DNA of 64,000 nucleotides from Eleginops maclovinus (taxonomy: Eukaryota; Chordata; Actinopteri; Perciformes; Eleginopidae). The DNA lies in contig NC_086349.1 of NCBI RefSeq assembly GCF_036324505.1, positions 24,514,747-24,578,746 of the forward strand, written 5' to 3'. This document shows, piece by piece, positions 26,501 to 37,543 of this stretch (the first letter of the stretch is position 1; the number at the start of each line of letters is the position of its first letter). A model generated the notes under the pieces. It saw only the letters and a list, made by a program, of their open reading frames with translations, was not told the DNA's origin and ran no database searches. The position numbers were made by a program, and so were the translations under genes.

Positions 26501-28400
26501 TCAAAAGCCACTGACACATGACCTTTGTGAGTTTGAAACCCCACATTACAAGAAGCTGTTTGCAGTCATGCTAACATCACTGCTGACTTATTTAGCAGCC
26601 CCGCAAGTGCACATTAGCCCATGTCGCTAATGCCTCGGGCACAGTGCTTCTCTGCAGCTGGTGGTAATAGAACTTCAGCATCAGTTCCCCTGCATCAGCA
26701 AAATAAGTTGATGGTGGAAGGGAAGGGTTACCATGCTTTTAATGCATCTACATATGTGTTCAAGGTTCTCTAATAAGTAGAGGATGTTCAACTAAAACCA
26801 AAGCAAGACTTCTGCAGGATATTTCAGGAAAATGTTGGCGAGATATTCAAATTCACTTTCTAAAAGATTGGGAAGAATGCTATCACTGTTCATACCATGA
26901 ACTAGAACCAGCAGGTAGTTAGTGTAGCTTAGCACAAAGACTGGAAGCAGGGGGAAACAACAAGTCTGGTTAGGCTTAACGCTGTGTTAAAATAAATCAT
27001 TTAAAAATATTATACTTTTCAACAAAGCCAAGCTGTTCCCCTTTGATTCCAGCTAAGCTAAGTGGCTAATGACCTTTAGCATCATATTTTGTATAGAGAC
27101 ACGAGGGGTATCGATCTTCTTCCCGTATTTCCCCAAGTCAAAGTCAAAATACCTCTTTAAAGTGGTTTTCAATAAGTGCAGGTAATACATTTAAAGCCCT
27201 CACATGTGGAATTGACACAACAAATTCAGTATTTGTGATCCACTCATTAGCACATTATCACTTAGCATGTCAATCTTTAAAAACACACGCCCTGGAGCAG
27301 CGAGTCATTAGGAGTTTTGACCTTGGCTCCATTGTGTGTAAATCGTGTTAGGGTAAGCCTAATTGCTTAAGGAGTTGCAGGATTTACAGCCCAAAGCCCG
27401 TCAGCGTTGGCCCAGCTCCATATCCACTCTGCAGTTTGTTGTTCCTGTCAGTGATTCCTGTGAGGGAAACTGTGACAGGATCCCATTCAGAGTGGATGGG
27501 GTGAGTCCTCGGTCAAAGCTGGAACATAGACATGGGAACTTAATTTGTTTCACTGTGTCAGCTAGTATCAAATATTCAAATGACCAAAGGCAATCCGAAT
27601 CCTTGCCACCAGGTGTAAGAAAAGTAAGGCACCTGACCTACTACTTAAATTATTCGGTTGAAAATATCACAAAAAAATAAATAAAGAAATCTTGCTTTAT
27701 TGTGCTGATTTACTTTTGAATTATAGGCTACAAAAAGATTGATACGACTCTCATGTCTGTCATTTAATATAAAACCACAGCTATGAGACATTAGCTTAGC
27801 TTAGCCTAGCATAAAAACTACACATGGCTCTGATCAAAGGTCAAAATGTAGCGGCTAAGCTAAGCTAGGCTAACAATCCCCCTGCTTCAAATTTTAAAAT
27901 ATCTCTAATGCTTACCCAGTTACAGTTCCACACGTCTGTGGATAAGACCCATGTTTTATATTTTGTTTAATTGTTTTCATCTGGATCTTAAGTTAACAGA
28001 GGAACAAGCTAAGCTAAGCAAAGCAGTTAGCCTGTACCCCTCCATCCTTTGTCTGTCACCCTTTGTCGCAGCATAACATCATTTTTAACAATTTAGCAGT
28101 TTTTTAATAGTGAAAATAAGTCCAGTGATCCTAAGAGGTGGTTGTCTCAGTGAAGATAAACCAGGAACTTTGTGTGCTTTATTGTGTTCACTTGGTTTCA
28201 CACACAATTCAGTGTCATTTTTGTTCCATTTCAGAAATCGCTGGCAAATTAAGGTGAACATTTTTGTTTTATCCTGTGCATTGTTAAGGGAGAAAGTAGG
28301 GCAAGATGAGCTGCAGGGTTGTCAAGTACCCGCCCACTGAATCATAACACAGGCTGATAATACTACAAATAAACACAAATTCATCAACAGAGACGAAAAT
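23540..28400. other. Intergenic region between the ACAP and PHRF1-like genes
   Basis: No supported exon in 4.9 kb. The sequence is AT-rich with scattered GCTAAGC-type repeats. The longest frames (about 120 codons at 24377-24745 on the minus strand, 105 codons at 27363-27680 on the plus strand) have no recognisable domain and no matching splice structure. Confidence 0.6.
25985..28060. repeat. Cluster of degenerate TTAGCTTAGCATAAA-type repeats
   Basis: The same word set recurs (TTAGCTTAGCATAAA, AGACTGGAAGCAGGGGGAAA, GCTAAGCTAGGCTAAC) near 25.99-26.06, 26.90-27.07, 27.79-27.87 and 28.00-28.04 kb, on both strands. Similar words occur at 12.30-12.36 and 48.18-48.33 kb. This is an old dispersed family common in percomorph fish, too eroded here for clean boundaries. 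Confidence 0.5.
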
Positions 28401-28723
28401 GAGCTTTATTTTCTTTATTGTCAGGGAACTCATGGATATATTTTTCATTGCATTTTTTTATTTTTACAATCTATTTAGGATTTAAAGGCGTCCAATCCGA
28501 CACATGATTGATTTTAAACATGAAAGGATGGTTTCAGATGAACCTAAACATCAGATGTGTGTGTCTGACTGAAGCTGCCTCCTCTCTCTCGTTCAGCGGG
28601 ACGAGATCCTGAGTTGAAATGAGGCGGAGGATGCTGTTGCTAAGCGATGGTTCAGTGCTGCTGAGGGAGGAGGGATGAGGAACAATGTGAAGGAGTCTCA
28701 GACCTTTGTGTTGCCTCAAATAC

Positions 28724-28729
28724 TTTATT
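28724..28729 (-). terminator. Candidate poly(A) signal of the PHRF1-like gene
   Basis: AATAAA on the minus strand, about 270 nt downstream of the predicted stop codon at 29002-29004. A second AATAAA cluster lies at about 28.40-28.42 kb and could be an alternative end. Confidence 0.45.
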
Positions 28730-29001
28730 TGTTCAAGGTTCACCTACAATCTACTGTATCTCCATCCACACTATGCCAGCTGTGACAAAGCAACTGTGAG
28801 CACAAAAAAACGTGCCTTTAAAACAATAGCAAACATCATCACTGTTAAAAGCAACACCAGAAGTCAGGTTTTTGGTCAGTTCATGTTTGGAACACAATGC
28901 TGCCACCATGTGGTCTTTTCTGACAGGAGCACCTATACCAGGCAGTCAACTCTTCTTGATGTCAGGAGCTCAGGTTGCATGCCTCTTTCTTTTTCTTGTG
29001 T

Positions 29002-32000
29002 TTACCTCTGTAAAACAGACAAAAAGCAGATATATGAACTATAACAGAAAGCACCAACTCTTACATTTAAGGGGAATGTAACTAAAACTTGATAACTTAC
29101 TGTCTGAAGCACTGCTGGTTGCACTGTGAAGTGCAGCTTCTTCCTCTGTTGTGACTGCAGCCTTCGATGCCCGTAACAGGTATTTAGGTACATGCTGAGA
29201 AACAAGAACAAAACGATAGAATGTAACATTTAAATTAAAGCTATGTGAGGTTGCCTCTATGAGATGATAAGCAAATGCATAAATAAACCCCTATTTCAAC
29301 AAGTGAATTCTGTTTTAGTACCTAGTTAGTATTTCACTGAGATGAGGCTCTCAAGACACTCAGATTGTACTCTATTGCTCTCTGTGTAATGTTGTTACCG
29401 ACCCAGGAGGTTTGGGGCAGAGGAAGAGGGTCTGCTCTGCTCTGGACCCTCTCGCTGTGTCGTCGTTCCGTGGAGCTGCTGGAGCGATTTATGGTGGAGG
29501 GCCGAAGACGACTGCCTGTAGATTCAGATTCGTCTGCTTCAGCTAGGAGGTCTGTTAGTTCTCCATCACTGATCTCCACTTCCACCACGGAGTCCTCTGC
29601 AGAGGGACAAATCTATGAAATACTATACTTTTATTACTTAAGCACTTTTATGTGGATTTTTCCCTATGTCATGTGGATTCAATAGTCCACCACCACCATT
29701 ATTAACTACCAAAATGCCTGCAGTATAGGCAAAACCTTCTATAGTTGTATCTTTAGTTTAGTATTTCCACATATTAAAGCCTTTGTTTGAACATTTACAC
29801 CTTTTGGAAATGTTGCTGTGTCAAATTATAAGAGATACAGTGGGGCAAAAAAGTATTTAGTCAGCCACCAATTGTGCAAGTTCTCCCATTTAAACAGATG
29901 AGAGAGGCCTGTAATTTTCATCATAGGTACACTTCAACTATGAGAGACAGAATGAGAAAAAAAAATCCAGGAAATCACATTGTAGGATTTTTAATGAATT
30001 AATTGTTCAATTCCTCGGTAAAATAAGTATTTGGTCACCTACAAACAAGCAAGATTTCTGGCTCTCACAGACCTGTAACTTCTTCTTTAAGAGGCTCCTC
30101 TGTCCTCCACTCATTACCTGTATTAATGGCACCTTTTTGAACTCGTTATCAGTATAAAAGACACCTGTCCACAACCTCAAACAGTCATACTCCAAACTCC
30201 ACTATGGCCAAGACCAAAGAGCTGTCAAAGGAGACCAGAGACAAAATTGTAGACCTGCACCAGGCTGGGAAAACTGAATCTGCAATAGGTAAGCAGCTTG
30301 GTGTGAAGAAATCAACTGTGGGAGCAATTATTAGAAAATGGAAGACATACAAGACCACTGCTAATCTCCCTCGATCTGGGGCTCCACGCAAGATCTCACC
30401 CCGTGGGGTCAAAATGATCACAAGAACGGTGAGCAAAAATCCCAGAACCACACGGGGGGACCTAGTGAATGACCTGCAGAGAGCTGGGACCAAAGTAACG
30501 GAGGCTACCATCAGTAACACACTACGCCGCCAGGGACTTACATCCTGCAGTTCCAGACGTGTCCCCCTGCTTAAGCCAGTACATGTCCAGGCCCGTCTGA
30601 AGTTTGCTAGAGGGCATTTGGATGATCCAGAAGAGGGTTGGGAGAATGTCATATGGTCAGATGAAACCAAAATGGAACTTTTTGGTAAAAACTCAACTCG
30701 TCGTGTTTGGAGGAGAAAGAATGCAGAGTTGCATCCAAAGAACACCATACCTACTGTGAAGCATGGGGGTGGAAACATCATGCTTTGGGGCTGTTTTTCT
30801 GCAAAGGGACCAGGACGACTGATCCGTGTAAAGGAAAGAATGAATGGGACCATGTATCGTGAGATTTTGAGTGAAAACCTCCTTCCATCAGCAAGGGCAC
30901 TGAAGATGAAGCGTGGCTGGGTCTTTCAGCATGACAATGATCCCAAACACACCGCCAGGGCAACGAAGGAGTGGCTTCGTAAGAAGCATTTCAAGGTCCT
31001 GGAGTGGCCTAGCCAGTCTCCAGATCTCAACCCCATTGAAAATCTTTGGAGGGAGTTGAAAGTCCGTGTTGCCCAGCGACAGCCCCAAAACATCACTGCT
31101 TTAGAGGAGATCTGCATGGAGGAATGGGCCAAAATACCAGCAACAGTGTGTGAAAACCTTGTGAAGACTTACAGAAAACGTTTGACCTCTGTCATTGCCA
31201 ACAAAGGGTATATAACAAAGTATTGAGATGAACTTTAGTTATTGACCAAATACTTATTTTCCACAATCATTTGAAAATTAATTCATTAAAAATCCTACAA
31301 TGTGATTTCCTGGATTTTTTTTTCTCATTCTGTCTCTCATAGTTGAGGTATACCTATGATAAAAATTACAGGCCTCTCTCATCTTTTTTAATGGGAGAAC
31401 TTGCACAATTGGTGGCTGACTAAATACTTTTTTGCCCCACTGTACGTTAGAAGAGATGATTCAGAAATCGTTTAATAATGATCAATTCGTTATATTTATC
31501 CCACCATTTCACAGTTGTTTTATTTAAAACATAACAGGATGATTATTTTATTAATTGTTCCATTACTAAACGGTTTTCCCCGAGTCTGTGCAGATAAACG
31601 GATGACACTAACAGCAGGCCGGTAGGAAAAATGTGCTGAATTTGAAAAAAAGTCCTCAGAATTTAACTCACAGCTAGTACCTGTATGTTGAGGAGTGACC
31701 GCACACTCAGCACAAATCCAGTCGCCTTCACGGCCTGTGTTTAATGGTGGCGTCAAGCAGTCCATATGATACCTGGAACAATAAGTACAACCACGGAGGA
31801 GGGATTTGAAAATGTGTCTAAAGCCGTTCACGGAGTTGAAGGTAATGAAAATGAAAACCAAAATACCACCAGTACTGCAATGCCATACCCTGAATCACAG
31901 TGAGTGCACACCAGCAGCCGGTGCCTGCGGTCGCTGCGTCCACATTCCTCACAGGTAACAGCTTGGCTCTCCTCCTCTTCATCATGATCATCTTCTCCCT

Positions 32001-33063
32001 TTTTCTTTGTCCTCACTTTTATCTGCAGAAGAGGCCCCACACACTTTTTAGCCCCCAAACTGTGTCTATGCATTTCCAAATACTTTAGGACACTTCAAAA
32101 ATACTCACTTTCTTTTGAATGGCCCCTCCAGGACACCGTCTCTGGCAGATAAAGCCAAAACTGATCCGATCCATGGGGCAGGTGTTGGCTGTCTGAGGTT
32201 TAAGACGGAGCATAAAGACATTAAACTTAGCTTACACATGATAGTGTTTAACACTTTCACGTTGGGTAAAGAGGAACTCCATCAATCATCAGGTCAGAGC
32301 CCCCGGGGACACTTTATATTTTAGGTATTGTGATGTAAAAAGCTTACGCTACACAAAACTACAACCCTAATTTCCCAATTATGGGATAGATAGGTAGGTA
32401 GGTGGGTGGGTGGGTGGGTGGATGGATGGATGGATGGATGGATGGATGGATGGATGGATGGATGGATGGATGGATGGATGGATGGATGGATGGATGGATG
32501 GATGGATGGATGGATGGATGGATGGATGGATGGATGGATGGATGGATGGATGGATGGATGGATGGATGGATGGATGGATGGATGGATGGATGGATGGATG
32601 GATGGATGGATGGATGGATAGATATTCGCAGTAGAAAAGACATGTATTCAGAAGAGTATTTATAAAAATAGACATAAGTATTATCAAGTTATTAAGTTAT
32701 AAAAGGATAAACATGTCACTGCACTGCTGTCTTTAAACATGTTTCTTAAAACAGTAAAGTGGGACAATGAGAGTAGATTTCAAACATAACTTAAAGACTC
32801 AGGATTTGGATCTTGACAATTGTTACACCTGATTGTCACAGCTCAAGCGAAGTATTATTCTGCTAAAAGTATTCATGGCTGACATATTAAGCAGGAGAGG
32901 GATGATGGTGTCTGTTTACCTGGGACCATTGCAGAATACATTGAAGGCAAAAGACATGCTGGCATTTCTCCAGAGAACCCACTGTTTGCTGCCCAATGGT
33001 TCTGAGGCAGATATAACATTGATCTGCTTCAACTGCTCTGTTTATCACGGAGGAATCATCCAT
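29002..33063 (-). CDS. Compact RING + PHD finger protein, PHRF1-like
   Basis: Seven exons join in consistent phase: 33063-32920, 32192-32109, 32022-31889, 31772-31681, 29596-29338, 29194-29101 and about 29007-29002, giving about 270 residues. An in-frame TGA precedes the ATG. The RING (residues 16-58) has C16/C19, C34/H36, C39/C42 and C53-P-M-D56, split over exons 1-2. An acidic linker leads to the PHD finger (about 100-150; [16 protein letters not shown], then [14 protein letters not shown]). Exon 5 has the SRLRP and SERV words seen in human PHRF1 after its PHD. PHRF1 is a nuclear RING E3 ligase that reads histone tails. Human PHRF1 is about 1650 residues, so this copy lacks the long SR-rich and C-terminal part. 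The last two exons are least certain: exon 6 is open in two frames, and the phase-consistent one ends almost at once in exon 7. A Tc1 element occupies the intron before exon 5. Confidence 0.8.
29838..31442 (+). mobile_element. Complete Tc1-type transposon with long inverted repeats
   Basis: The element begins CAGTGGGGCAAAAAAGTATT and ends in its reverse complement, flanked by TA on both sides (29836-29837, 31443-31444), the Tc1/mariner target duplication. Terminal inverted repeats are about 210 bp and nearly identical, with roughly half a dozen differences in the outer 120 bp. Each contains an outer and an inner copy of the motif AAGTATTT(A/G)GTCA, the IR/DR arrangement of Sleeping Beauty-type elements. 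It lies in the PHRF1-like intron 31680-29597, in antisense orientation to that gene. The termini resemble the Passport/PPTN group of fish Tc1 elements; that name is from memory and not confirmed. Confidence 0.95.
30204..31226 (+). CDS. Tc1 transposase, intact
   Basis: One uninterrupted 340-codon frame, the usual Tc1 length. The N-terminal half has the paired-like helix-turn-helix pair (residues about 7-110: [15 protein letters not shown] .. [13 protein letters not shown]) with a GRPR-like linker ([11 protein letters not shown]). The catalytic triad is complete: D153 in WSDETK, D244 in QHDNDPKHT and E279 in NPIENLW, which is DD34E spacing and the same numbering as Sleeping Beauty. A glycine-rich box ([17 protein letters not shown]) lies at 188-204. 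The protein binds the inverted repeats and catalyses cut-and-paste at TA sites. No stop or frameshift is seen, unlike most fish Tc1 copies, so the gene may still be functional. Expression is unknown; it sits antisense in a host intron. Confidence 0.96.
   Translation: MAKTKELSKETRDKIVDLHQAGKTESAIGKQLGVKKSTVGAIIRKWKTYKTTANLPRSGAPRKISPRGVKMITRTVSKNPRTTRGDLVNDLQRAGTKVTEATISNTLRRQGLTSCSSRRVPLLKPVHVQARLKFARGHLDDPEEGWENVIWSDETKMELFGKNSTRRVWRRKNAELHPKNTIPTVKHGGGNIMLWGCFSAKGPGRLIRVKERMNGTMYREILSENLLPSARALKMKRGWVFQHDNDPKHTARATKEWLRKKHFKVLEWPSQSPDLNPIENLWRELKVRVAQRQPQNITALEEICMEEWAKIPATVCENLVKTYRKRLTSVIANKGYITKY
32388..32624. repeat. (GGAT)n microsatellite, about 50 units
   Basis: TAGG and GGTG variants (32388-32420) run into about 200 bp of uninterrupted GATG repeats ending with GATAGATA. 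It lies in intron 1 of the PHRF1-like gene, between the two halves of the RING domain. Overlapping repeat-encoded frames on both strands are not genes. Confidence 0.97.
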
Positions 33064-33399
33064 ATTTACAATAACTGCTGGACAAAAGAAGTGTCTCCGA
33101 CCGTTATGGTGACGTATGTAACGAACTCAACGTATATTGTTGGTGTCGACGTTACATTTGAGCTGTTAGGCAGCCGTTAGCGTACTGACAACAGCAACAA
33201 CAACAAAGTCTGTTAAACGTTTAAAGTCAGTATATCTTGTAAACCTTTTTCTGCCTTGTTGCAGAATATATTACCTCAAATAATTACAATTGGTTAGTTA
33301 TTTAGGACATTTCAAAAGCTGATAGCTAATTTTAATTTCTTCTTCGTCTACTTTTTCTTCTTCCTCCTCTTTTTCTTTAATGGCGGTTGGCAAATAGCT

Positions 33400-33720
33400 T
33401 TTAGGTGCATTTACCGCCACCTACTGGAATGGAGTGTGGACCAGCACGGTATAACGTCTATGGCGTATACACCCTTATCCTTAATATAACTCCTGTCCTT
33501 TTTAAAAACCTAAATACTGCCCTGGATGCTACATTCCCTGAACCCCTCTCACTTTTCCCTCTAATCTCAATTAAATGTAGTTCCATTTGGTTTCTGTTCA
33601 GAGCATCCTTTAACCCGGTCTTGCTGGTATCTTGGACATTGTAAAAAAAAAAAAAAAACGTGCTCAACTGTTTCGTCATTGCCACAATATTTCCATTTGC
33701 ATGGTATATGTATTTTCATT
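33400..33720 (-). pseudogene. Decayed non-LTR retrotransposon 3' end
   Basis: On the minus strand, one frame reads CKWKYCGNDETVEHVF, then a run of Phe from an A/T homopolymer. Another frame carries on to FRFLKRTGVILRI. The C-x-x-C..ETVEH pattern followed by a FLKETGLLNRI-like end is characteristic of the C-terminus of some LINE polyproteins. The frame break and homopolymer show that it is dead. It is followed by a CCGCCACCTACTGGAATGG tail region. Confidence 0.5.
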
Positions 33721-35035
33721 ATGAATCATGCTATTTGATATAGCGATGTGTGACCAAATCTCACTCTCGTTCTTCAGCTTGCATTTGTAACGTTGTCACT
33801 GAGTTAATAAACTGCTTAAGGAAGCCTGCTAGTAGTTAGCTGGGAATACACATTTGACTGATTCTAATAACAAAATGTTATTTGGGTCATTCCAGAATTG
33901 GAGTACATTTCCTGTCCCACCTGTAAAATTATAAATGATCCATGCCAAAAAGCCTAAACCATGCATTTGTTGTGTTACATATAGTTGCATTTAAAATTAA
34001 AATCAGTTGTAGAAAAAGTGGTTTCAAAATATTATTTAAGATATCAATAGCTCTAAAACACCCTCTAAAATGGGATTTGTCTCTTGTCCCTACTTCTTGG
34101 TGATCAACTTGCATGTCTAATTTACCATTTAAAACAGGCTTTTTACTTTCATGTTTTGTGTTAATACATGTGTTTTGCAATTGTCATAGCAGTTTGTTAA
34201 ATCATTAACCTATTTTAAATAACAGTTATTTTAAACTGAAGGTATGTCCCTAACATGCACGCAACCCTATTACCCAAACCACTTAACCTTGGCAGAGGAA
34301 TAACTGCAGTTACATGACACAGAGTAAATAACATTATCAAGCCACGTGCTACTGCCATGGGTAGACCAAAGCTCAGTCCTCTCTTTCATTTTTCATATTA
34401 ATTGTATTCTTAAAGTAGAACAAGTGTGGTACTCTTACCCACTCAACCCTGTTACTCACATTATCACAATAATACAAATTAAATTCAAAGCTATCTTTCT
34501 TTAGGTTCATAACTAAGTGTGTCCTTGCCTTGAAAGTAGCACTATGTTCTAGCCCCCATTGAGCGCTGTTGTACGGAGCCGCCTAGGGGACACGCAACAA
34601 ATAAAACATCTAATAGAAAGTGTACCATTGATGCTTGAGCTGACCAAATCATTTTTTTGTGATGCTTTACTATCTGTTTTTATAAAATACATAACAAAAA
34701 AATAAAGGATTCATTTTTTAAAAGTTTTCAAAATGTCCTCCAACTCTGGAATGACCCTTTTCCTGATTTTTTATAACAAAATGTTATTTATGGAATCCTT
34801 TGAATGCAGGTCTTTTACTTATTTCATGTGTTATTTTGACAGTGTTGTTGATCTCATCCAAAGACAACAGATGTATTGTCAGGTTTTGCCTCGGGGTTGA
34901 TCTATTGTTGTGCTGCTCTGGCCTTCCTAACATTAGGCAACCACAGAGTGATTACAATTTTATTACCTGATAGCTGTACCCACCAAACATCGGTGACAGC
35001 GGTCTGCTCATTCACATGCCATTATTTATGTAACT
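33721..35035. other. AT-rich intergenic DNA
   Basis: 1.3 kb between two retrotransposon fragments, with no supported exon, RNA gene or clear repeat boundary. Confidence 0.55.
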
Positions 35036-35039
35036 AGAC

Positions 35040-35562
35040 CTGTGAAACACAGAAGAAAAATAAAAGGAAAAGAGAGCTGAGCCAGAAGGCAAAGCTCTCT
35101 GTCTACCGGGCCATCTTCGTTCCTACCCTCACCTATGGTCATGAAGGATGGGTCATGACCGAAAGAACGAGATCGCGGATACAAGCGGCCAAAATGGGAT
35201 TTCTCCGCAGGGTGGCTGGCATCTCCCTTAGGGATAAGGTGAGAAGTTCAGTCATCCGGGAGGGACTCCTTCGCGTTGAAAGGAGCCAGTTGAGGTGGTT
35301 TTCGGCACCTAGTGAGGATGCCACCTGTTCGCCTCCCTAGGGAGGTGTTCCAGGCACGTCCAGCTGGGAAAAGACTGAGGGGTAGACCTAGGACCAGGTG
35401 GAGGGGTTATATCTCTTCGCTGGCCTGGGAGCGCCTTGGAATTCCCCAGTCAGAGCTGGTTGATGTGGCCAGGGAAAGAGAAGTTTGGGGCTCTCTGCTG
35501 GAGGTGTTACCTCCGCGACCCTGACGGAAAAGGGGGAGAAGATGGATGGATGGATGGAACAT
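35040..35562 (+). pseudogene. 5'-truncated LINE reverse transcriptase C-terminus
   Basis: The frame shows LTYGHEGWVMTERTRSRIQA, FLRRVAGISLRDKVRSSVIR and later RLRGRPRTRW and AWERLGIPQSELVDVARERE. This is the C-terminal region after the reverse transcriptase of a non-LTR retrotransposon common in fish. A one-frame shift near 35.31 kb splits it, an in-frame TAG sits at 35338-35340, and the N-terminal endonuclease and polymerase are missing. It ends in an ATGG/GGAT tail (35542-35558), as expected for RTE-like elements that finish in short simple repeats. Clade assignment is tentative. Confidence 0.8.
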
Positions 35563-36401
35563 TATATACACAGAAAACCTTGACATCAGGGGTACATACG
35601 TACAGATATTCAATAGTCATTTGCTTTTGATAATAAATTGAAAATATTTTATAGTTACACACTTTATTTAAAGAGCACTTTTTATCCAACTTTTCATGTA
35701 CATGACAAAAATAAAATGCAACACAAACAAGGTTTATAGACTATCGAATTAGAAAATAAAACCCGGTAAGATGATAGGTGTAATGTAAGCATGACACTGC
35801 ATCAAGGTATGTGCTGGTGGGTAAAGAGGTTCACTGTCCTTCACTGTGTTTCCCTTTAAAACCTCTCACTACTGTTTGGATGTGTGATGACATTAATGTG
35901 AAACGTATCACGGTTAGTACCAAGAATTACGCCCCTAACTATAAGCTGCTAGGGCTGTCTCTGATTTATACAATTCATTCAGAAATGTTCAAACAAAGGT
36001 TATAAAGGTTAAATGTTGCTGCTGTCATTTGTTTAGGTACGTCAAATGTTGTCTTTCTGCTTTCTGTTACAATAGGTCTGTGAGGTTCAATCTGGGCGAG
36101 GCTCTACTCTGGGCTTTGTTGATAATTATGATTATTTATGTATGGCTCATACACAAAGACTGAAAAAAAAGGACATGAAACTTACAGTTGTTGCTAATCT
36201 TTAAAACTGACTATTTATTTTAAATGTCTTGTGAATTTCATAACTGAAGTCAGCAAAACACTTGAAAATGATGCATATTTATGATCAAAATTGGCTCCAA
36301 ATTGTATTTTTATTGACAAAATATATGTATCTGCAACCATCAAAGCTTAGATTTATTAAATTATAAATACTTTATGCAGAATAAAATCATTGTGTAAACA
36401 T

Positions 36402-36407
36402 TTTATT
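36402..36407 (-). terminator. was: Candidate poly(A) signal of was
   Basis: AATAAA on the minus strand, about 1.1 kb beyond the was stop codon. If it is used, the 3'UTR spans about 36.4-37.54 kb and includes the TG microsatellite at 37079-37136. Confidence 0.45.
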
Positions 36408-37078
36408 CATCGATATCACAAATTACACATTTGTCTCAGGGGGCTTTACAGAGTATACAGCATAAAGCTACTCTGTCCTTAGACCCATGCAGTGCAAAAT
36501 AAAAAAACTCCTCAAAATGAAACCCACAATTAACGGCGGACTAATGGAAGAAATGAGGAAAAGAGGAGGGATCCCTCTCCAAGAACCGACAGATATGCAA
36601 TGGATTTTGTTTGTACCGAATGAGAAAACAGAGTAAAAGGATCAAATAGGCGATGACAAAACTGATATAGTAAACAGTGGGATCCATGCAGGAGGAGGTC
36701 CAAAAGCTTCCGCCAAAAGTAATAACGTAGTCAGCAGGCAGGACAACAGAAACATGAGAAAAACTATGCAAATAACACCGTCCCAGCTTCTATCATGACA
36801 AGTTTAGCTTCATCAAAAATGACACGTCGAATGAAATACCATTAAAAAACTGGCTGTTTCTTTCAAGTAGTCTTTAATACATTTTACGTTAAAGTCCACG
36901 AGGCCCAATAATTCAAAGACATCCTCAGCTCTCAATTCAGAAAAAAACCTGCTTTCTTTAGATGATTGTGTTCACAAGGTTGTCCTTTTGTGGAAGATCT
37001 TTTCAGCCTGACAGATTCTTGAGACATAACACCCCGGTAATTCAATTAAAAAGTACAAATATAGTATAGAGTGTAGAG

Positions 37079-37085
37079 TGTGTGT

Positions 37086-37122
<37 letters not shown>

Positions 37123-37136
37123 CGTGCGTGTGTGTG
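37079..37136. repeat. (TG)n microsatellite in the presumed was 3'UTR
   Basis: An imperfect TG run with TATG and (TGCG)3 variants, about 58 bp. Confidence 0.95.
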
Positions 37137-37543
37137 GAGAGAAAGACATGGGTTTGCTTGAGCACCTTAAAACAAACAGGGATGTAACGACTTGTTCTCC
37201 ACCACTTTCTGTACTTGCCAAAGGCTTTCTGTTGTCCCGGTATCTGTATTTGAAAACCTGGGAATGAGTAAACGCCGCACACATCCACAACAGGCTATTT
37301 TTTAAACCTAGAAACATCCCGAAAAAAAGAAGAGTAGAGGTAATACCGGCAGGGTCAAACACTGCCACACACAGTTTGACATAGGTGAGGATTGAGAGGG
37401 GACCTTTTTAGATTGAGAGGCTAAACGTGTTTTGTTTTTTTATATGAAAATGCTGCATATTATACCTTTAACCAATCATAACTTAATCAATCATGTACCA
37501 GTTTTGCAATTCAAATGTTTACACGAGGTTCAAAATCCTGAAA

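Noticed and set aside
27363..27680. Plus-strand 105-codon frame
   Set aside because: No known domain, no flanking splice sites, and an AT-rich tail. Not supported as a gene.
32402..32665. Frames encoding repeated MDGW or HPSI
   Set aside because: They are direct translations of the GGAT microsatellite on either strand.
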